Made by a program: the position numbers and the translations under genes
DNA from: Apilactobacillus xinyiensis
GTDB lineage: Bacteria; Bacillota; Bacilli; Lactobacillales; Lactobacillaceae
Direction of reading: 5' to 3'
Assembly (NCBI RefSeq): GCF_019656235.1
Contig: NZ_BPLL01000004.1
Location: forward strand, 1-33,620
Length of the DNA: 33,620 nucleotides
Notes under the pieces: model-generated
What the model saw: the letters and a program-made list of their open reading frames with translations, nothing else
Told to the model about the DNA's origin: nothing
The model's database searches: none
In this document: piece by piece, positions 18,393-28,231 of the stretch
How positions within the stretch are numbered: position 1 is the first letter of the stretch
How the letters are laid out: each line of letters starts with the position of its first letter

Positions 18393-19313
18393 ATGAAAAA
18401 ATATGATGTTATAGTTATCGGTGCTGGACCTGGTGGAATGACTAGTGCTTTATATGCATCTAGAGCTAATTTATCAGTTTTAATGATTGACCGGGGAATT
18501 TATGGTGGTCAAATGAATAATACGGCTGATATCGAAAACTATCCTGGTTTTAAATCTATTTTAGGACCGGACTTATCTAAAAAAATGTATGAAAGTGCTA
18601 CTGGATTTGGTGCTGAATATGCTTATGGAACAGTTCAATCGGTTGAAGATAAGGGTAGCTTTAAGATTGTTCGTACTGATAATGATGAATATGAAACTTC
18701 TGTTTTAATCATTGGAACTGGTTCTCAATATCGTAAACTGGGTGTGCCGGGTGAAGAAGAATATGGTGGACGTGGAGTATCATATTGTGCAGTCTGTGAT
18801 GGTGCTTTCTTTAGAAATAAAGAAGTAATTGTCGTAGGTGGCGGTGATTCTGCTATCCAAGAAAGTCTTTATTTGTCTAACTTAGCATCTAAAGTAACGG
18901 TTATTCACAGACGTGATCAATTAAGAGCTCAAAAAGTGCTACAAGATCGTGCTTTTGCTGACGACAAGATTAACTTTGTATGGAATTCTAATGTTACTGA
19001 AATTACTGGTGATGGTAATAAAGTTAACGGAGTTAAAGTTTTAAACACAAAGGATAATTCTGAAAGCACAGTTGATGCTAACGGTTTATTTATATATGTT
19101 GGAAATACACCAATGACTGATCCATTTAAATCTTTAGGAATTACAGATGAAAAGGGCTGGATTCCAACTAATGAACGAATGGAAACCAAGGTACCAGGTA
19201 TTTTTGCAATTGGGGATGTTCGAGCTAAAGAACTTCGTCAAATTGCGACTGCAGTTGGTGACGGTGGTATTGCTGGACAAAATGCTTTCGAATATATTCA
19301 ATCAAATAACTAA
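18393..19313 (+). CDS. trxB: Thioredoxin reductase
   Basis: TrxB is an FAD enzyme that reduces thioredoxin with NADPH. The 306-residue protein has the N-terminal FAD motif VIGAGPGGMTSALYASRA, the redox-active CAVC at Cys132 and Cys135, the NADPH Rossmann motif VVGGGDSAIQES (near 150), HRRDQLRAQ, and the closing FAIGDVRAKELRQIATAVGDG motif (core FAIGDVR near 272). Start ATG follows AAAGGAGG. The 67-base gap before it has no terminator and no clear promoter, so it may be read with galU. The gene ends in a strong hairpin. Confidence 0.97.
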   Translation: MKKYDVIVIGAGPGGMTSALYASRANLSVLMIDRGIYGGQMNNTADIENYPGFKSILGPDLSKKMYESATGFGAEYAYGTVQSVEDKGSFKIVRTDNDEYETSVLIIGTGSQYRKLGVPGEEEYGGRGVSYCAVCDGAFFRNKEVIVVGGGDSAIQESLYLSNLASKVTVIHRRDQLRAQKVLQDRAFADDKINFVWNSNVTEITGDGNKVNGVKVLNTKDNSESTVDANGLFIYVGNTPMTDPFKSLGITDEKGWIPTNERMETKVPGIFAIGDVRAKELRQIATAVGDGGIAGQNAFEYIQSNN

Positions 19314-19350
19314 AACAAAAAGAGTTGATTCAATCAACTCTTTTTGTTTT
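19313..19350 (+). terminator. trxB terminator
   Basis: A long stem: AAACAAAAAGAGTTGAT with ATCAACTCTTTTTGTTT around a three-base loop, starting in the trxB stop codon. The stem is nearly symmetrical, so it would work in both directions. Confidence 0.93.
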
Positions 19351-19378
19351 GTGTTTTAATAGAAGATAAGATTAATGT

Positions 19379-19392
19379 AGAAAGTATGTTCG
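19379..19392 (-). promoter_or_regulatory. LexA-type (SOS) box upstream of uvrB
   Basis: Read on the minus strand, CGAACATACTTTCT matches 12 of 14 bases of the Gram-positive LexA consensus CGAACRNRYGTTCG. It lies just before a TGTTAAAAT extended -10 element (19396-19403). uvrBA is a standard SOS target. Confidence 0.6.
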
Positions 19393-19395
19393 TAT

Positions 19396-19403
19396 GTTAA
19401 AAT
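19396..19403 (+). promoter_or_regulatory. uvrBA promoter (extended -10)
   Basis: TGTTAAAAT with TG one base before TAAAAT. I see no good -35 at the usual distance; the LexA-type box fills that space. Transcript would start about 45 bases before uvrB. Confidence 0.5.
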
Positions 19404-19457
19404 ATTTTTGAATAATTTTCGAATTTTTTTCATTAAATTTTGAGGAGGTAATTTTAG

Positions 19458-21470
19458 GTGGAAATAAAGCGACAAAATAATCTTAAATTTGATTTAGTTT
19501 CAAAATATAAACCTACTGGTGATCAACCAGAAGCAATTAAACAGCTTACTAATGGGGTTGAAAATGGTGAGAAATCACAAGTGCTGTTAGGAGCTACTGG
19601 AACTGGAAAAACTTTTACTATTTCTAATGTAATTAAAAACGTTAATAAACCAACTTTAATTTTATCGCATAATAAAACTTTAGCTGGTCAATTATACAGT
19701 GAATTTAAAGAATTCTTTCCTAATAATGCGGTGGAATATTTTGTTAGCTATTATGACTATTATCAACCTGAGGCTTACGTTCCATCTAGTGATACCTATA
19801 TTGAAAAAGACTCTTCAATTAATGATGAAATCGATAAATTAAGACATGCGGCTACTAGTTCATTATTAGAGAGAAATGATGTAATAGTTGTAGCATCAGT
19901 GTCTTCTATTTTTGGTTTAGGTGATCCTAAAGAATATTTTAAAAATACGATTATGCTAAAAGTCGGAGAGAATTTAGAGCGTGATGATTTATTAAGAAAG
20001 TTAGTAGACATTCAATTTGATCGCAATGATATCGATTTTCAACGTGGACGCTTTAGGGTTCGTGGAGATATAGTAGATATTTTCCCAGCTTCTGGAGATG
20101 AAAATGCCTATCGAATTGAGTTCTTTGGGGATGAAATTGATTCTATTAAAGAAATTGATACTTTAACCGGTGAAGTAGTGGCTAATGACCCTAAAGTAAT
20201 TATTTTCCCAGCTACACACTTCTTAGCTAGTGATGATAACATGAAACAAGCTTTGACCGGTATAAAAGAAGAAATGAATACGCAAGTAGCTAAGTTTGAA
20301 AAAGAAGGTAAACTTTTAGAAGCACAAAGGTTAAAGCAAAGAACTACTTATGATATTGAAATGATGGCTGAAATGGGATATACCAATGGAATTGAAAACT
20401 ATTCTAGATATATGGACAAACGTAAGCCGGGTGAACCGCCTTATACCTTATTAGATTTCTTTCCAGATGATTTCTTATTAGTAGTCGATGAGTCACATCA
20501 AACCATTCCACAGGTTGGTGGTATGTACAACGGTGATAAGGCTCGTAAAGAACAGTTAATAAAGTATGGTTTTAGATTACCAAGTGCTTTGGATAATCGT
20601 CCCTTAAAGCTACCAGAGTTTGAACATCGTATAAACCAAGCTATTTATATGTCAGCAACTCCTGGGCCGTATGAATTAGAACATACACCTAAAAACGATG
20701 TGGCTCAACAAATCATTAGACCTACTGGATTATTAGATCCAACAGTTGAAGTTAGACCAATTATGGGTCAAATGGATGACTTAGTAGGCGAAATTAATAA
20801 ACGAATTGAAGCTAATGAACGTACTTTTGTCACTACTTTAACTAAAAAAATGGCCGAAGATTTGACGGACTATTTAAAAGAATTAGGTATTAGAGTTGAA
20901 TATTTGCATTCAGATATTAAAACTTTAGAGAGAACTAAAATTATTCGAAATTTGCGACTTGGTAAGTTTGATGTTTTAGTTGGAATCAATTTACTACGTG
21001 AAGGAATTGATGTTCCAGAAGTATCTTTGGTAGCAATTCTAGATGCCGATAAAGAAGGATTTTTAAGAAATGAGCGTTCTTTAATTCAAACTATTGGACG
21101 TGCAGCTCGAAACGAGCATGGTTCTGTAATTATGTATGCAGATACTGTAACTAAATCAATGGATAGAGCCATTAAAGAAACTGCTAGAAGAAGAAAAATT
21201 CAAAATGATTATAATGTTGAACATGGTATTGTTCCACATACTATTAAAAAGCCTATTCGAGATTTAATTAGATATGGTGAAAAAGTTGATTCGAACTCTA
21301 GTGGAGATACATTTGTAGAAACAGACTTCCAAAAGATGTCTAAGAAAGAACAAAAAGAACTTTTGGGGAATTTACAAAAACAAATGCAGAATGCTGCTAA
21401 ACAATTAAATTTTGAAGAAGCAGCTACCTTAAGAGATACAATTGTTGAATTAACAGGTGAAATGGATTAG
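19458..21470 (+). CDS. uvrB: UvrABC system protein B
   Basis: UvrB is the central damage-verifying helicase of nucleotide excision repair and hands DNA from UvrA to UvrC. The 670-residue protein has [14 protein letters not shown] (Walker A, near 45), the damage-probing beta-hairpin [12 protein letters not shown] (near 95), [18 protein letters not shown] (near 340), motif V/VI regions including [12 protein letters not shown] (near 545), and a C-terminal UVR domain (about 625-665) for UvrC and UvrA contact. Start GTG 19458 follows AGGAGG. It forms an operon with uvrA 12 bases on. Confidence 0.98.
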   Translation: MEIKRQNNLKFDLVSKYKPTGDQPEAIKQLTNGVENGEKSQVLLGATGTGKTFTISNVIKNVNKPTLILSHNKTLAGQLYSEFKEFFPNNAVEYFVSYYDYYQPEAYVPSSDTYIEKDSSINDEIDKLRHAATSSLLERNDVIVVASVSSIFGLGDPKEYFKNTIMLKVGENLERDDLLRKLVDIQFDRNDIDFQRGRFRVRGDIVDIFPASGDENAYRIEFFGDEIDSIKEIDTLTGEVVANDPKVIIFPATHFLASDDNMKQALTGIKEEMNTQVAKFEKEGKLLEAQRLKQRTTYDIEMMAEMGYTNGIENYSRYMDKRKPGEPPYTLLDFFPDDFLLVVDESHQTIPQVGGMYNGDKARKEQLIKYGFRLPSALDNRPLKLPEFEHRINQAIYMSATPGPYELEHTPKNDVAQQIIRPTGLLDPTVEVRPIMGQMDDLVGEINKRIEANERTFVTTLTKKMAEDLTDYLKELGIRVEYLHSDIKTLERTKIIRNLRLGKFDVLVGINLLREGIDVPEVSLVAILDADKEGFLRNERSLIQTIGRAARNEHGSVIMYADTVTKSMDRAIKETARRRKIQNDYNVEHGIVPHTIKKPIRDLIRYGEKVDSNSSGDTFVETDFQKMSKKEQKELLGNLQKQMQNAAKQLNFEEAATLRDTIVELTGEMD

Positions 21471-21482
21471 TGAGGTGTTTTT

Positions 21483-24335
21483 GTGTTAGATAAAAATATA
21501 GTTATTCGTGGTGCTAGAGCGCACAATTTAAAAGATGTAAATGTGACAATTCCTAAAAATACATTAACCGTAATGACGGGACTTTCAGGTTCCGGTAAAA
21601 GTTCTTTAGCCTTTGACACATTATATGCTGAAGGACAACGTCGTTATGTAGAGAGTCTTTCTTCGTATGCTAGACAATTTTTAGGTCAAATGGATAAACC
21701 AGATGTAGATTCTATTGAGGGGCTTAGTCCTGCCATTTCTATAGACCAAAAAACAACCTCAAAAAATCCACGTTCAACCGTAGGAACGGTTACTGAAATT
21801 AATGATTATTTTAGACTACTTTGGGCACGTGTAGGAACTCCGTTTTGTCCTAATGATGGTACTAAAATTACTAGTCAATCGATTGATCAAATGGTTGATG
21901 AAATTACACAATTGCCAGAACGTACTAAATTACAAATATTGTCACCAATAGTTAGAGATCGCAAAGGTCAACATAAAAAAGTCTTAGATAAAGTAAAAAA
22001 AGAAGGCTTTGTTAGAGTTAGAATCGATGGACAAGTTTATGGGATTGATGATGCTATTGAACTAGACAAAAATAAACGTCATAATATTGAAATTGTAATT
22101 GACAGAATTGTTGTTAAAAATGGCATTAACTCAAGATTATCAGATTCGCTAGAAACAGCTTTACGATTAAGTGGTGGTTATGCAACTGCTAATGTTTTAG
22201 ACGATGAAATTGATGATTTATTGTTTTCTGAACACTATGCTTGTCCAATTTGTGGATTTACAATTAGTGATTTAGAACCACGTTTATTTTCATTCAATTC
22301 ACCATTAGGTGCCTGTCCAGATTGTGATGGGTTAGGTAGTAAGTTAGAAGTTGATAAAGATTTAATTGTTCCAGATGATACTAAAACTTTAAATGATGGT
22401 GCAATTGATCCATGGAATCCCATCAGTTCTCAATTTTATCCACACATGTTGGAACAAGCATGTAAAGCTTTTAAGATTGATATGGACGTTCCATATAAAA
22501 AGTTAACTAAAAAGCAAAAAGATTTATTAATGTATGGTTCAGGAAACAAGGAATTTCATTTTCACTATAAGAGTGGTTTTGGTGGAGTTAAAGATACTGA
22601 CGCACCTTTTGAAGGGGTTATTAATAATATTGATCGTCGCTATCATCAAACTAATAGTGATTTCACCAGAGAACAAATGAAAAAATATATGACTGAATTA
22701 ACTTGTCAAACTTGTGGTGGATATCGATTAAATCGTGAAGCCCTTAGTGTCAAGATTAACAAAATGAGTATTAGTGAAATATCAGCCTTTAATGTTGCTA
22801 AGGAACTAGATTTCTTTAATAATTTAGAATTTGGAGCTAAAGACAGTGTTATTGCCAAACCGATATTAAAAGAAATTATTGATCGTTTAACTTTCTTAAA
22901 AAATGTTGGTCTAGACTATTTAACTTTATCCAGATCAGCTAGTACATTATCTGGTGGGGAAGCTCAAAGAATTCGTTTGGCTACGCAAATTGGTTCTAAT
23001 TTATCAGGGGTACTTTACGTTTTAGATGAACCTTCAATTGGATTACATCAACGTGATAATGCGCGTTTAATTTCATCACTAAAGGCTATGCGTGATTTAG
23101 GAAATACGTTGGTAGTAGTAGAACATGATGAAGATACAATGTTAGCAGCCGATTACATTGTAGATGTGGGACCAGGAGCTGGATCTAATGGTGGTAAGAT
23201 TATGGCTGCAGGTACACCGAAAGAAGTTAGTCAAAATAAGCAATCTATTACTGGAAAATATCTGTCGGGTGATAAGTTTATTCCGGTGCCATTACAAAGA
23301 CGTAAAGGAAATGGTAAGCATATTAAAGTGAAGGGGGCTGCTGAAAATAACCTTAAAAATATTGATGTAGATTTTCCCTTAGGCAAATTAGATGTGGTTA
23401 CAGGGGTTTCTGGTTCTGGGAAATCCACCCTAGTTAATCGTATTTTAAAACGTGCTTTGGCACAAAAACTTAACCATAATTCTGAAAAGCCGGGTAAATA
23501 TAAATCGATTTCAGGTTATAAAAATATCGATAAAATTATTAATATTGATCAAAGTCCTATTGGAAGAACTCCTCGTAGTAATCCAGCTACCTATACAGGC
23601 GTATTTGATGATATTAGAGAATTATTTTCACAGACTAACGAAGCTAAATTAAGAGGATATCAAAAAGGTCGTTTTAGTTTTAACGTTAAAGGTGGTCGCT
23701 GCGAAACTTGTCACGGTGATGGAATCTTAAAAATCGAAATGAATTTCTTACCAGATGTATATGTACCTTGTGAAGTTTGTCATGGTAAAAGATATAATGC
23801 CGAGACCTTGGAAGTTGAGTATAAGGGTAAAAATATTGCAGATGTCTTAGATATGACAGTTGATGATGCTTTAATGTTTTTTAATGCGATTCCTAAAATA
23901 ACTAGAAAACTTGAAATTATTCAAGAAGTTGGTTTGGGCTATGTAAAGTTAGGGCAATCAGCTACTACGCTTTCTGGTGGAGAAGCTCAAAGAATGAAGC
24001 TTTCTTCCGAATTGTATAAGAAATCTAATGGAAACAATATGTATATTTTAGATGAGCCCACAATTGGTTTGCATACAGATGATGTTAAAAGATTATTAGC
24101 AGTATTACAAAAGTTAGTTGATAACGGTAATACTGTATTAATTATTGAGCATAATTTGGACGTTATTAAATGTGCAGATTATTTGATTGATTTAGGTCCA
24201 GAAGGTGGTGATGGTGGTGGAACCATTGTTGCTAAAGGAACGCCGGAACAAGTAACTAAAGTTAAGAATAGTTATACAGGTAAATACTTATTACCGGTAC
24301 TTAAGAGAGATACTGAACGTACAAAAAAACAATAG
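21483..24335 (+). CDS. uvrA: UvrABC system protein A
   Basis: UvrA is the dimeric ABC-type ATPase that first recognises bulky DNA damage. The 950 residues contain two nucleotide sites: [19 protein letters not shown] (near 32) and [15 protein letters not shown] (near 640), with signatures [16 protein letters not shown] and [15 protein letters not shown] and the matching Walker B motifs [13 protein letters not shown] and [13 protein letters not shown]. Zinc sites appear as CPICGF with CPDCDG (near 252-280), CQTCGG (near 408), and CETCHG with CEVCHG (near 740-765). Start GTG 21483 follows GAGGTG. The protein is full length. Confidence 0.98.
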   Translation: MLDKNIVIRGARAHNLKDVNVTIPKNTLTVMTGLSGSGKSSLAFDTLYAEGQRRYVESLSSYARQFLGQMDKPDVDSIEGLSPAISIDQKTTSKNPRSTVGTVTEINDYFRLLWARVGTPFCPNDGTKITSQSIDQMVDEITQLPERTKLQILSPIVRDRKGQHKKVLDKVKKEGFVRVRIDGQVYGIDDAIELDKNKRHNIEIVIDRIVVKNGINSRLSDSLETALRLSGGYATANVLDDEIDDLLFSEHYACPICGFTISDLEPRLFSFNSPLGACPDCDGLGSKLEVDKDLIVPDDTKTLNDGAIDPWNPISSQFYPHMLEQACKAFKIDMDVPYKKLTKKQKDLLMYGSGNKEFHFHYKSGFGGVKDTDAPFEGVINNIDRRYHQTNSDFTREQMKKYMTELTCQTCGGYRLNREALSVKINKMSISEISAFNVAKELDFFNNLEFGAKDSVIAKPILKEIIDRLTFLKNVGLDYLTLSRSASTLSGGEAQRIRLATQIGSNLSGVLYVLDEPSIGLHQRDNARLISSLKAMRDLGNTLVVVEHDEDTMLAADYIVDVGPGAGSNGGKIMAAGTPKEVSQNKQSITGKYLSGDKFIPVPLQRRKGNGKHIKVKGAAENNLKNIDVDFPLGKLDVVTGVSGSGKSTLVNRILKRALAQKLNHNSEKPGKYKSISGYKNIDKIINIDQSPIGRTPRSNPATYTGVFDDIRELFSQTNEAKLRGYQKGRFSFNVKGGRCETCHGDGILKIEMNFLPDVYVPCEVCHGKRYNAETLEVEYKGKNIADVLDMTVDDALMFFNAIPKITRKLEIIQEVGLGYVKLGQSATTLSGGEAQRMKLSSELYKKSNGNNMYILDEPTIGLHTDDVKRLLAVLQKLVDNGNTVLIIEHNLDVIKCADYLIDLGPEGGDGGGTIVAKGTPEQVTKVKNSYTGKYLLPVLKRDTERTKKQ

Positions 24336-24356
24336 TTTAGTTATGAAGCTTTTACT

Positions 24357-25241
24357 ATGAAATTTAAAGAAAAGTTAGTTGTAATTACAGGAATGAGTGG
24401 TGCAGGTAAAACAGTTGCAGTCCAAGCCTTTGAAGATATTGGATATTTTTGCGTGGATAACATGCCACCATCGTTAATACCTAAGTTTATTGAATTAGTA
24501 CACTCTTCAGGTAAAATTCATAAAATTGCTCTGGTTATGGATTTACGTTCACAAGTGTTTCACAATGAAATTGTGGACACTCTTTTTGATTTGGCTAAAC
24601 CCAATAATAACTTTCATGTTATCTTTTTAGATGCTAGCAATGATGTGTTAGTTTCAAGATATAAAGAAAAAAGGCGCTCACATCCAATGGATCGACAAGG
24701 GCGTATTTTAGATGGTATTGTCAAAGAACGTAAACTATTGAACAATATAAAGGGCTTTGCTCAAGAAGTAGTAAATACTAGTAGCATGTCACCTAATCAA
24801 TTACGTAAAGCAATTCAAAAACAATTTAATAATGAAAATAGCAACATCATGGATATTCAAATTATGTCTTTTGGATTTAAATATGGTTTACCAGTTGATG
24901 CTGACTTAGTTATGGATGTTAGATTTTTACCAAATCCATATTATGACAATAAATTGAGGTATTTGACGGGATTAGATCAACCGGTATATGATTATGTCTT
25001 TAAGCAACCAGATACCGAAGTTTTTTATCATAAATTATATGACTTAATTTCCTATTTAGTGCCGCGGTATAAAAAAGAGGGTAAACCTAGTTTAACAATT
25101 GCAATTGGTTGTACTGGTGGTCAGCATCGTTCAGTTGCAATTGTTGAAAAATTAGCCAGTAATTTATCTAATGAGTTTAAAAGTATCCATGTAAGTCATC
25201 GTGATTTGAGTAAATCTGAAAGGACGGTTGATAATAAATGA
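24357..25241 (+). CDS. rapZ: RNase adapter protein RapZ (YvcJ), P-loop ATPase/GTPase
   Basis: The YvcJ/RapZ family binds nucleotides and RNA; in E. coli RapZ controls glucosamine-6-phosphate synthase through small RNAs, while in Bacillus YvcJ affects competence. The 294-residue protein has Walker A GMSGAGKT at 12-19, [12 protein letters not shown] (near 32), RRSHPM (near 104) and the C-terminal [10 protein letters not shown] (near 243) that binds ligand. Its stop overlaps the start of yvcK (ATGA), which marks the conserved rapZ-yvcK-whiA unit. In lactobacilli the target is unknown. Confidence 0.95.
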   Translation: MKFKEKLVVITGMSGAGKTVAVQAFEDIGYFCVDNMPPSLIPKFIELVHSSGKIHKIALVMDLRSQVFHNEIVDTLFDLAKPNNNFHVIFLDASNDVLVSRYKEKRRSHPMDRQGRILDGIVKERKLLNNIKGFAQEVVNTSSMSPNQLRKAIQKQFNNENSNIMDIQIMSFGFKYGLPVDADLVMDVRFLPNPYYDNKLRYLTGLDQPVYDYVFKQPDTEVFYHKLYDLISYLVPRYKKEGKPSLTIAIGCTGGQHRSVAIVEKLASNLSNEFKSIHVSHRDLSKSERTVDNK

Positions 25242-26230
25242 AAAGTCCTTTAGAAAGTATGCCTAAAGTAGTGGTTATTGGTGGAGGAACCGGATTACCA
25301 GTCATTTTAGACAAATTAAAAAATGAGCCAGTAGATATTACGGCAGTTGTTACGGTTGCTGATGATGGCGGTTCTTCAGGAAAGCTTAGGGAATGTGCAG
25401 GGGCAGTTCCACCAGGTGATATTAGAAATGTATTAGTAGCATTATCTAAATTACCCAAAGCTCAATTAGATATCTTTCAACATCGCTTTGGTGCAAGCGA
25501 TGGATTTTTAGCTGGACATCCTTTAGGGAATTTGATTATTACAGCCATATCTGAAAAATATGGTGGTATATCTGAAGCGGTAGCAACGCTAAGTACATTG
25601 ATGCACATCAAAGGGCATGTATTTCCAGCTAGCAATGATACATTAACTTTAAGCGCCAGTTTCACAGATGGAACCCGTGTTAGTGGAGAATCTGAAATTA
25701 CTCATGCTAATAAATTAATTAAGAATCTTCATTTATCAGTTAAAAATAGTGATAAAATTCCTATGGCTAATTCCAACGTCATTGATGCAATATTAAATGC
25801 TGATCAAATTGTATTAGGGCCAGGTAGTGTTTTTACTAGCATTTTACCTAATTTAATGATTCCAAATTTAAAAGCTGCAGTTTTAAAATCTAGGGCTAAG
25901 GTAGTTTATATTTGTAACATTATGACTCAAAAAGGTGAAACAGATGGTTTAACAGATGCTGAACATGTCAAAATATTAAATGACTACTTAGGTGCACAAG
26001 TTATTGATGTTGTGTTAGTAAATCAAACCGAAGTACCGGATATGTATATTGATAAGAAAAAATGGGATGAAATATCACAGCCAGTGGAACATGACGCTAA
26101 GGGTTTAGAGTTGCAAAACTGTGATTGTATTTTAGATAATTTCTTAAAATTAGAAAATAGTGGAGCTTTTCATGATGGTAAAAAAGTTACCCAAAAACTC
26201 ATGCATATTTTAGGTCAAGAAGGGAAGTGA
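25238..26230 (+). CDS. yvcK: YvcK/CofD-like protein (gluconeogenesis factor family)
   Basis: YvcK is needed in Bacillus for growth on gluconeogenic carbon sources and for correct cell shape and wall synthesis; it binds UDP-sugars. The 330-residue protein shows the CofD-type fold motifs: [14 protein letters not shown] (near 9), [15 protein letters not shown] (near 37), PPGDIRN (near 58), GHPLGNLII (near 92) and [14 protein letters not shown] (near 194). It starts at ATG 25238 inside the last codons of rapZ and is followed six bases after its stop by whiA. Confidence 0.95.
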   Translation: MKSPLESMPKVVVIGGGTGLPVILDKLKNEPVDITAVVTVADDGGSSGKLRECAGAVPPGDIRNVLVALSKLPKAQLDIFQHRFGASDGFLAGHPLGNLIITAISEKYGGISEAVATLSTLMHIKGHVFPASNDTLTLSASFTDGTRVSGESEITHANKLIKNLHLSVKNSDKIPMANSNVIDAILNADQIVLGPGSVFTSILPNLMIPNLKAAVLKSRAKVVYICNIMTQKGETDGLTDAEHVKILNDYLGAQVIDVVLVNQTEVPDMYIDKKKWDEISQPVEHDAKGLELQNCDCILDNFLKLENSGAFHDGKKVTQKLMHILGQEGK

Positions 26231-26236
26231 AGACGC

Positions 26237-27181
26237 TTGTCTTATGCTAGTGAGGTAAAAAAAGAACTAACAACCTTAGATGTACATTTAGCAAATGCTA
26301 AGGCTGAATTAATTGCTTTGATTAGGATGAATGGCTCAATTTCCATTGGCTCACACAAAGTGGTTTTGAACATTCAAACTGAAAATCCAGCGATTGCTCG
26401 TAGAATATATAAATTAATTTTAAAATTTTATGAAGTTGAAAGTAAATTAATCGTTAGAAAGAAAATGAAACTGAATAAAAACAATTTATATATTGTTCGA
26501 ATTAAAGATCAAACTCGTTATATTTTAAGTGATTTAGGTATTTTAAGTAATACATTACAACTTTTAGAAAGAGTGCCAGCTGAATTGCTCAAAAACGATT
26601 CACAAGTTCGTTCATATTTGAGAGGAGCTTTTTTAGCTAGTGGTTCGGTTAATAATCCTGAAACTTCACGTTATCATTTAGAAATATATTCTTTGTATGA
26701 AGATCATAATGAAATGATTTCAGAGATGATGAATAATTATGGATTAAATTCTAGAACAACTGAAAGACGTAGTGGTTATATTACTTATTTAAAAGAAGCC
26801 GAAAAGATTGCTAACTTTTTACAATTAATTGGTGCTACTAATTCAATGCTAAAGTTTGAAGATGTACGAATTATGCGAGATATGCGTAATTCAGTAAATC
26901 GATTAGTGAATTGCGAAAACGCTAATATGAACAAGGTAGCTAATGCCTCAACAAAACAAATTGAGAACATTAAATATATTGAAAATTCCGTTGGGCTGGA
27001 TAAACTTCCTGAAAAACTTTATGAAGTAGCAGTTACTAGAATTAACAATAAAGAAGTTAGTTTAAAGGAACTTGGCGAAATGTTACCTAATGGTCCCATA
27101 TCTAAATCTGGAATTAATCATCGCTTACGTAAAATAAATGACTTTGCTGAGAATATTAAAAAAGAAATGGATTATGCATAA
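26237..27181 (+). CDS. whiA: DNA-binding protein WhiA
   Basis: WhiA proteins have an inactive LAGLIDADG homing-endonuclease-like N-terminal domain and a C-terminal helix-turn-helix; they influence cell division and chromosome segregation in Firmicutes and sporulation in actinomycetes. The 314-residue product starts [16 protein letters not shown], has [24 protein letters not shown] (core [20 protein letters not shown] near 133), [18 protein letters not shown] (near 222) and the HTH stretch [20 protein letters not shown] near 280. The start is TTG 26237, close behind GGGAAGTGA. It closes the rapZ-yvcK-whiA unit and is convergent with clpP. Confidence 0.95.
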   Translation: MSYASEVKKELTTLDVHLANAKAELIALIRMNGSISIGSHKVVLNIQTENPAIARRIYKLILKFYEVESKLIVRKKMKLNKNNLYIVRIKDQTRYILSDLGILSNTLQLLERVPAELLKNDSQVRSYLRGAFLASGSVNNPETSRYHLEIYSLYEDHNEMISEMMNNYGLNSRTTERRSGYITYLKEAEKIANFLQLIGATNSMLKFEDVRIMRDMRNSVNRLVNCENANMNKVANASTKQIENIKYIENSVGLDKLPEKLYEVAVTRINNKEVSLKELGEMLPNGPISKSGINHRLRKINDFAENIKKEMDYA

Positions 27182-27215
27182 AAAAGACCCCAGTCAAATG
27201 ACTGAGGTCTTTTTA
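27181..27215. terminator. Bidirectional terminator between whiA and clpP
   Basis: AAAAAGACC pairs with GGTCTTTTT; a C/A mismatch is followed by CAGTC with GACTG around a small loop. It lies at the whiA stop and 18 bases past the clpP stop, with runs of A and T fit for both directions. Confidence 0.9.
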
Positions 27216-27232
27216 TTAATATATTATTTTAA

Positions 27233-27826
27233 TTATTTGCGTTCAGAACTGTTAGTCATAATACTATCAAGAAGTCCATAATCAACAGCTTCTTGAGCTG
27301 TTAAGTAATGATCACGTTCAGTATCTTGGTTAACCTTTTCAATAGGTTGACCAGAATTTTCAGAAAGCAATTCATTAATCATTTTACGTGCATTCAAGAT
27401 AGCTTCGGCAGCAATTTCAATTTCAGTTTGTTGACCTTGAGCGCCACCAGAAGGTTGGTGAATCAATACTTGTGAATGTGGTAAAGCAAAACGTTTACCC
27501 TTAGTACCAGATGATGCTAACACACTGGCCATTGAGGCAGCCATTCCCATAACGATGGTTTGAACGTCTGCTTTAATAAATTTCATAGTATCGTAAATAG
27601 CCATTCCAGCAGTAATAACACCACCGGGAGAGTTGATATATAGATAAATATCTTTTTCTGAATCTTGAGCGTCCAAGAATAATAGTTGGGCAATAATTGT
27701 GTTTGCCATATTATCTTCAATTGGACCAGATAACATAATAATACGGTCTTTTAATAATCTTGAATAAATATCATAAGCGCGTTCGCCACCAGATGTTTGT
27801 TCAATAACAGTTGGAACTAAAGTCAT
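27233..27826 (-). CDS. clpP: ATP-dependent Clp protease proteolytic subunit
   Basis: ClpP forms the tetradecameric serine-protease barrel that works with ClpC, ClpE or ClpX. The 197-residue protein has the catalytic triad Ser98 (GMAASMAS), His123 (LIHQP) and Asp172 (TERDHYL), and the family stretches [19 protein letters not shown] (near 63) and [15 protein letters not shown]. Start ATG 27826 follows AGGAGG on the minus strand. Its promoter carries a CtsR-type box over the -35, so stress control by CtsR is expected. The gene is convergent with whiA and lies downstream of tRNA-Arg on the same strand. Confidence 0.98.
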   Translation of the reverse strand: MTLVPTVIEQTSGGERAYDIYSRLLKDRIIMLSGPIEDNMANTIIAQLLFLDAQDSEKDIYLYINSPGGVITAGMAIYDTMKFIKADVQTIVMGMAASMASVLASSGTKGKRFALPHSQVLIHQPSGGAQGQQTEIEIAAEAILNARKMINELLSENSGQPIEKVNQDTERDHYLTAQEAVDYGLLDSIMTNSSERK

Positions 27827-27872
27827 ATTGTTTTCCTCCTTGTGCTTTTATTATCAACACATAACTGTGATG

Positions 27873-27901
27873 ATTTTATCTTATAGGTCAATCAAGGTCA
27901 A
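27873..27901 (-). promoter_or_regulatory. clpP promoter
   Basis: On the minus strand TTGACC (27901-27896), 17 bases, TAAAAT (27878-27873). The -35 coincides with one half of the CtsR box. Confidence 0.7.
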
Positions 27902-27902
27902 A
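27886..27902. promoter_or_regulatory. CtsR box upstream of clpP
   Basis: Two heptads in tandem, GGTCAAT-CAA-GGTCAAA, matching the known CtsR operator (RGTCAAA-N3-RGTCAAA) at all but one base. It overlaps the clpP -35. Confidence 0.88.
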
Positions 27903-27937
27903 TATTCTGCCTTGAAACTATTATACTATAAAATTAA

Positions 27938-28009
27938 TGCACTTGGAGAGAATCGAACTCTCATTATAAGAACCGGAATCTTATGTGCTATCCGTTACAC
28001 TACAAGTGC
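27938..28009 (-). tRNA. tRNA-Arg (anticodon CCG)
   Basis: The minus strand folds as a 72-base cloverleaf: acceptor GCACTTG with CAAGTGC, D stem GTGT with GCAC, anticodon stem TAAGA with TCTTA around TTCCGGT (anticodon CCG, reading CGG), T arm GAGAG-TTCGATT-CTCTC, discriminator A. The CCA end is not encoded. It lies upstream of clpP on the same strand. The 405 bases between clpP and gap hold this tRNA, the clpP promoter with CtsR box, and the gap promoter and leader. Confidence 0.95.
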
Positions 28010-28078
28010 AATACACTTAAATTAGAGTATATTAATAGCTATAAAAATTCAAGTTTTTGAATATAAAAGAATTAATAT

Positions 28079-28107
28079 TTGCAAAGTAAAAAAACCATTG
28101 ATATACT
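28079..28107 (+). promoter_or_regulatory. gap promoter
   Basis: TTGCAA (28079-28084), 17 bases, TATACT (28102-28107) with TG one base before the -10. A second possible promoter is TTGTAT (28128-28133), 17 bases, TACATA (28151-28156). The first would give a leader of about 115 bases. Confidence 0.6.
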
Positions 28108-28165
28108 TATTCATGTACGGAAAATGATTGTATTATTTTGGCTATCGTTTTACATAGTTTAAAGT

Positions 28166-28213
28166 GGTAATAAGATCCCGTACTGCTTAAAAAATAATAT
28201 TTATCTTATTTCC
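28166..28213 (+). promoter_or_regulatory. Hairpin in the gap leader
   Basis: GGTAATAAGAT pairs with ATCTTATTTCC, 10 of 11 pairs, with a loop of 26 bases, ending just before the ribosome site AGGAGG (28218-28223). It could stabilise the mRNA; no ligand-binding motif is recognised. Confidence 0.45.
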
Positions 28214-28231
28214 TAAAAGGAGGAAAACAGT

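Noticed and set aside
28139-28154. Possible CcpA cre site before gap (TGGCTATCGTTTTACA)
   Set aside because: The arms sit one base too far from the central CG on both sides and the left arm lacks the A-rich part of the consensus.
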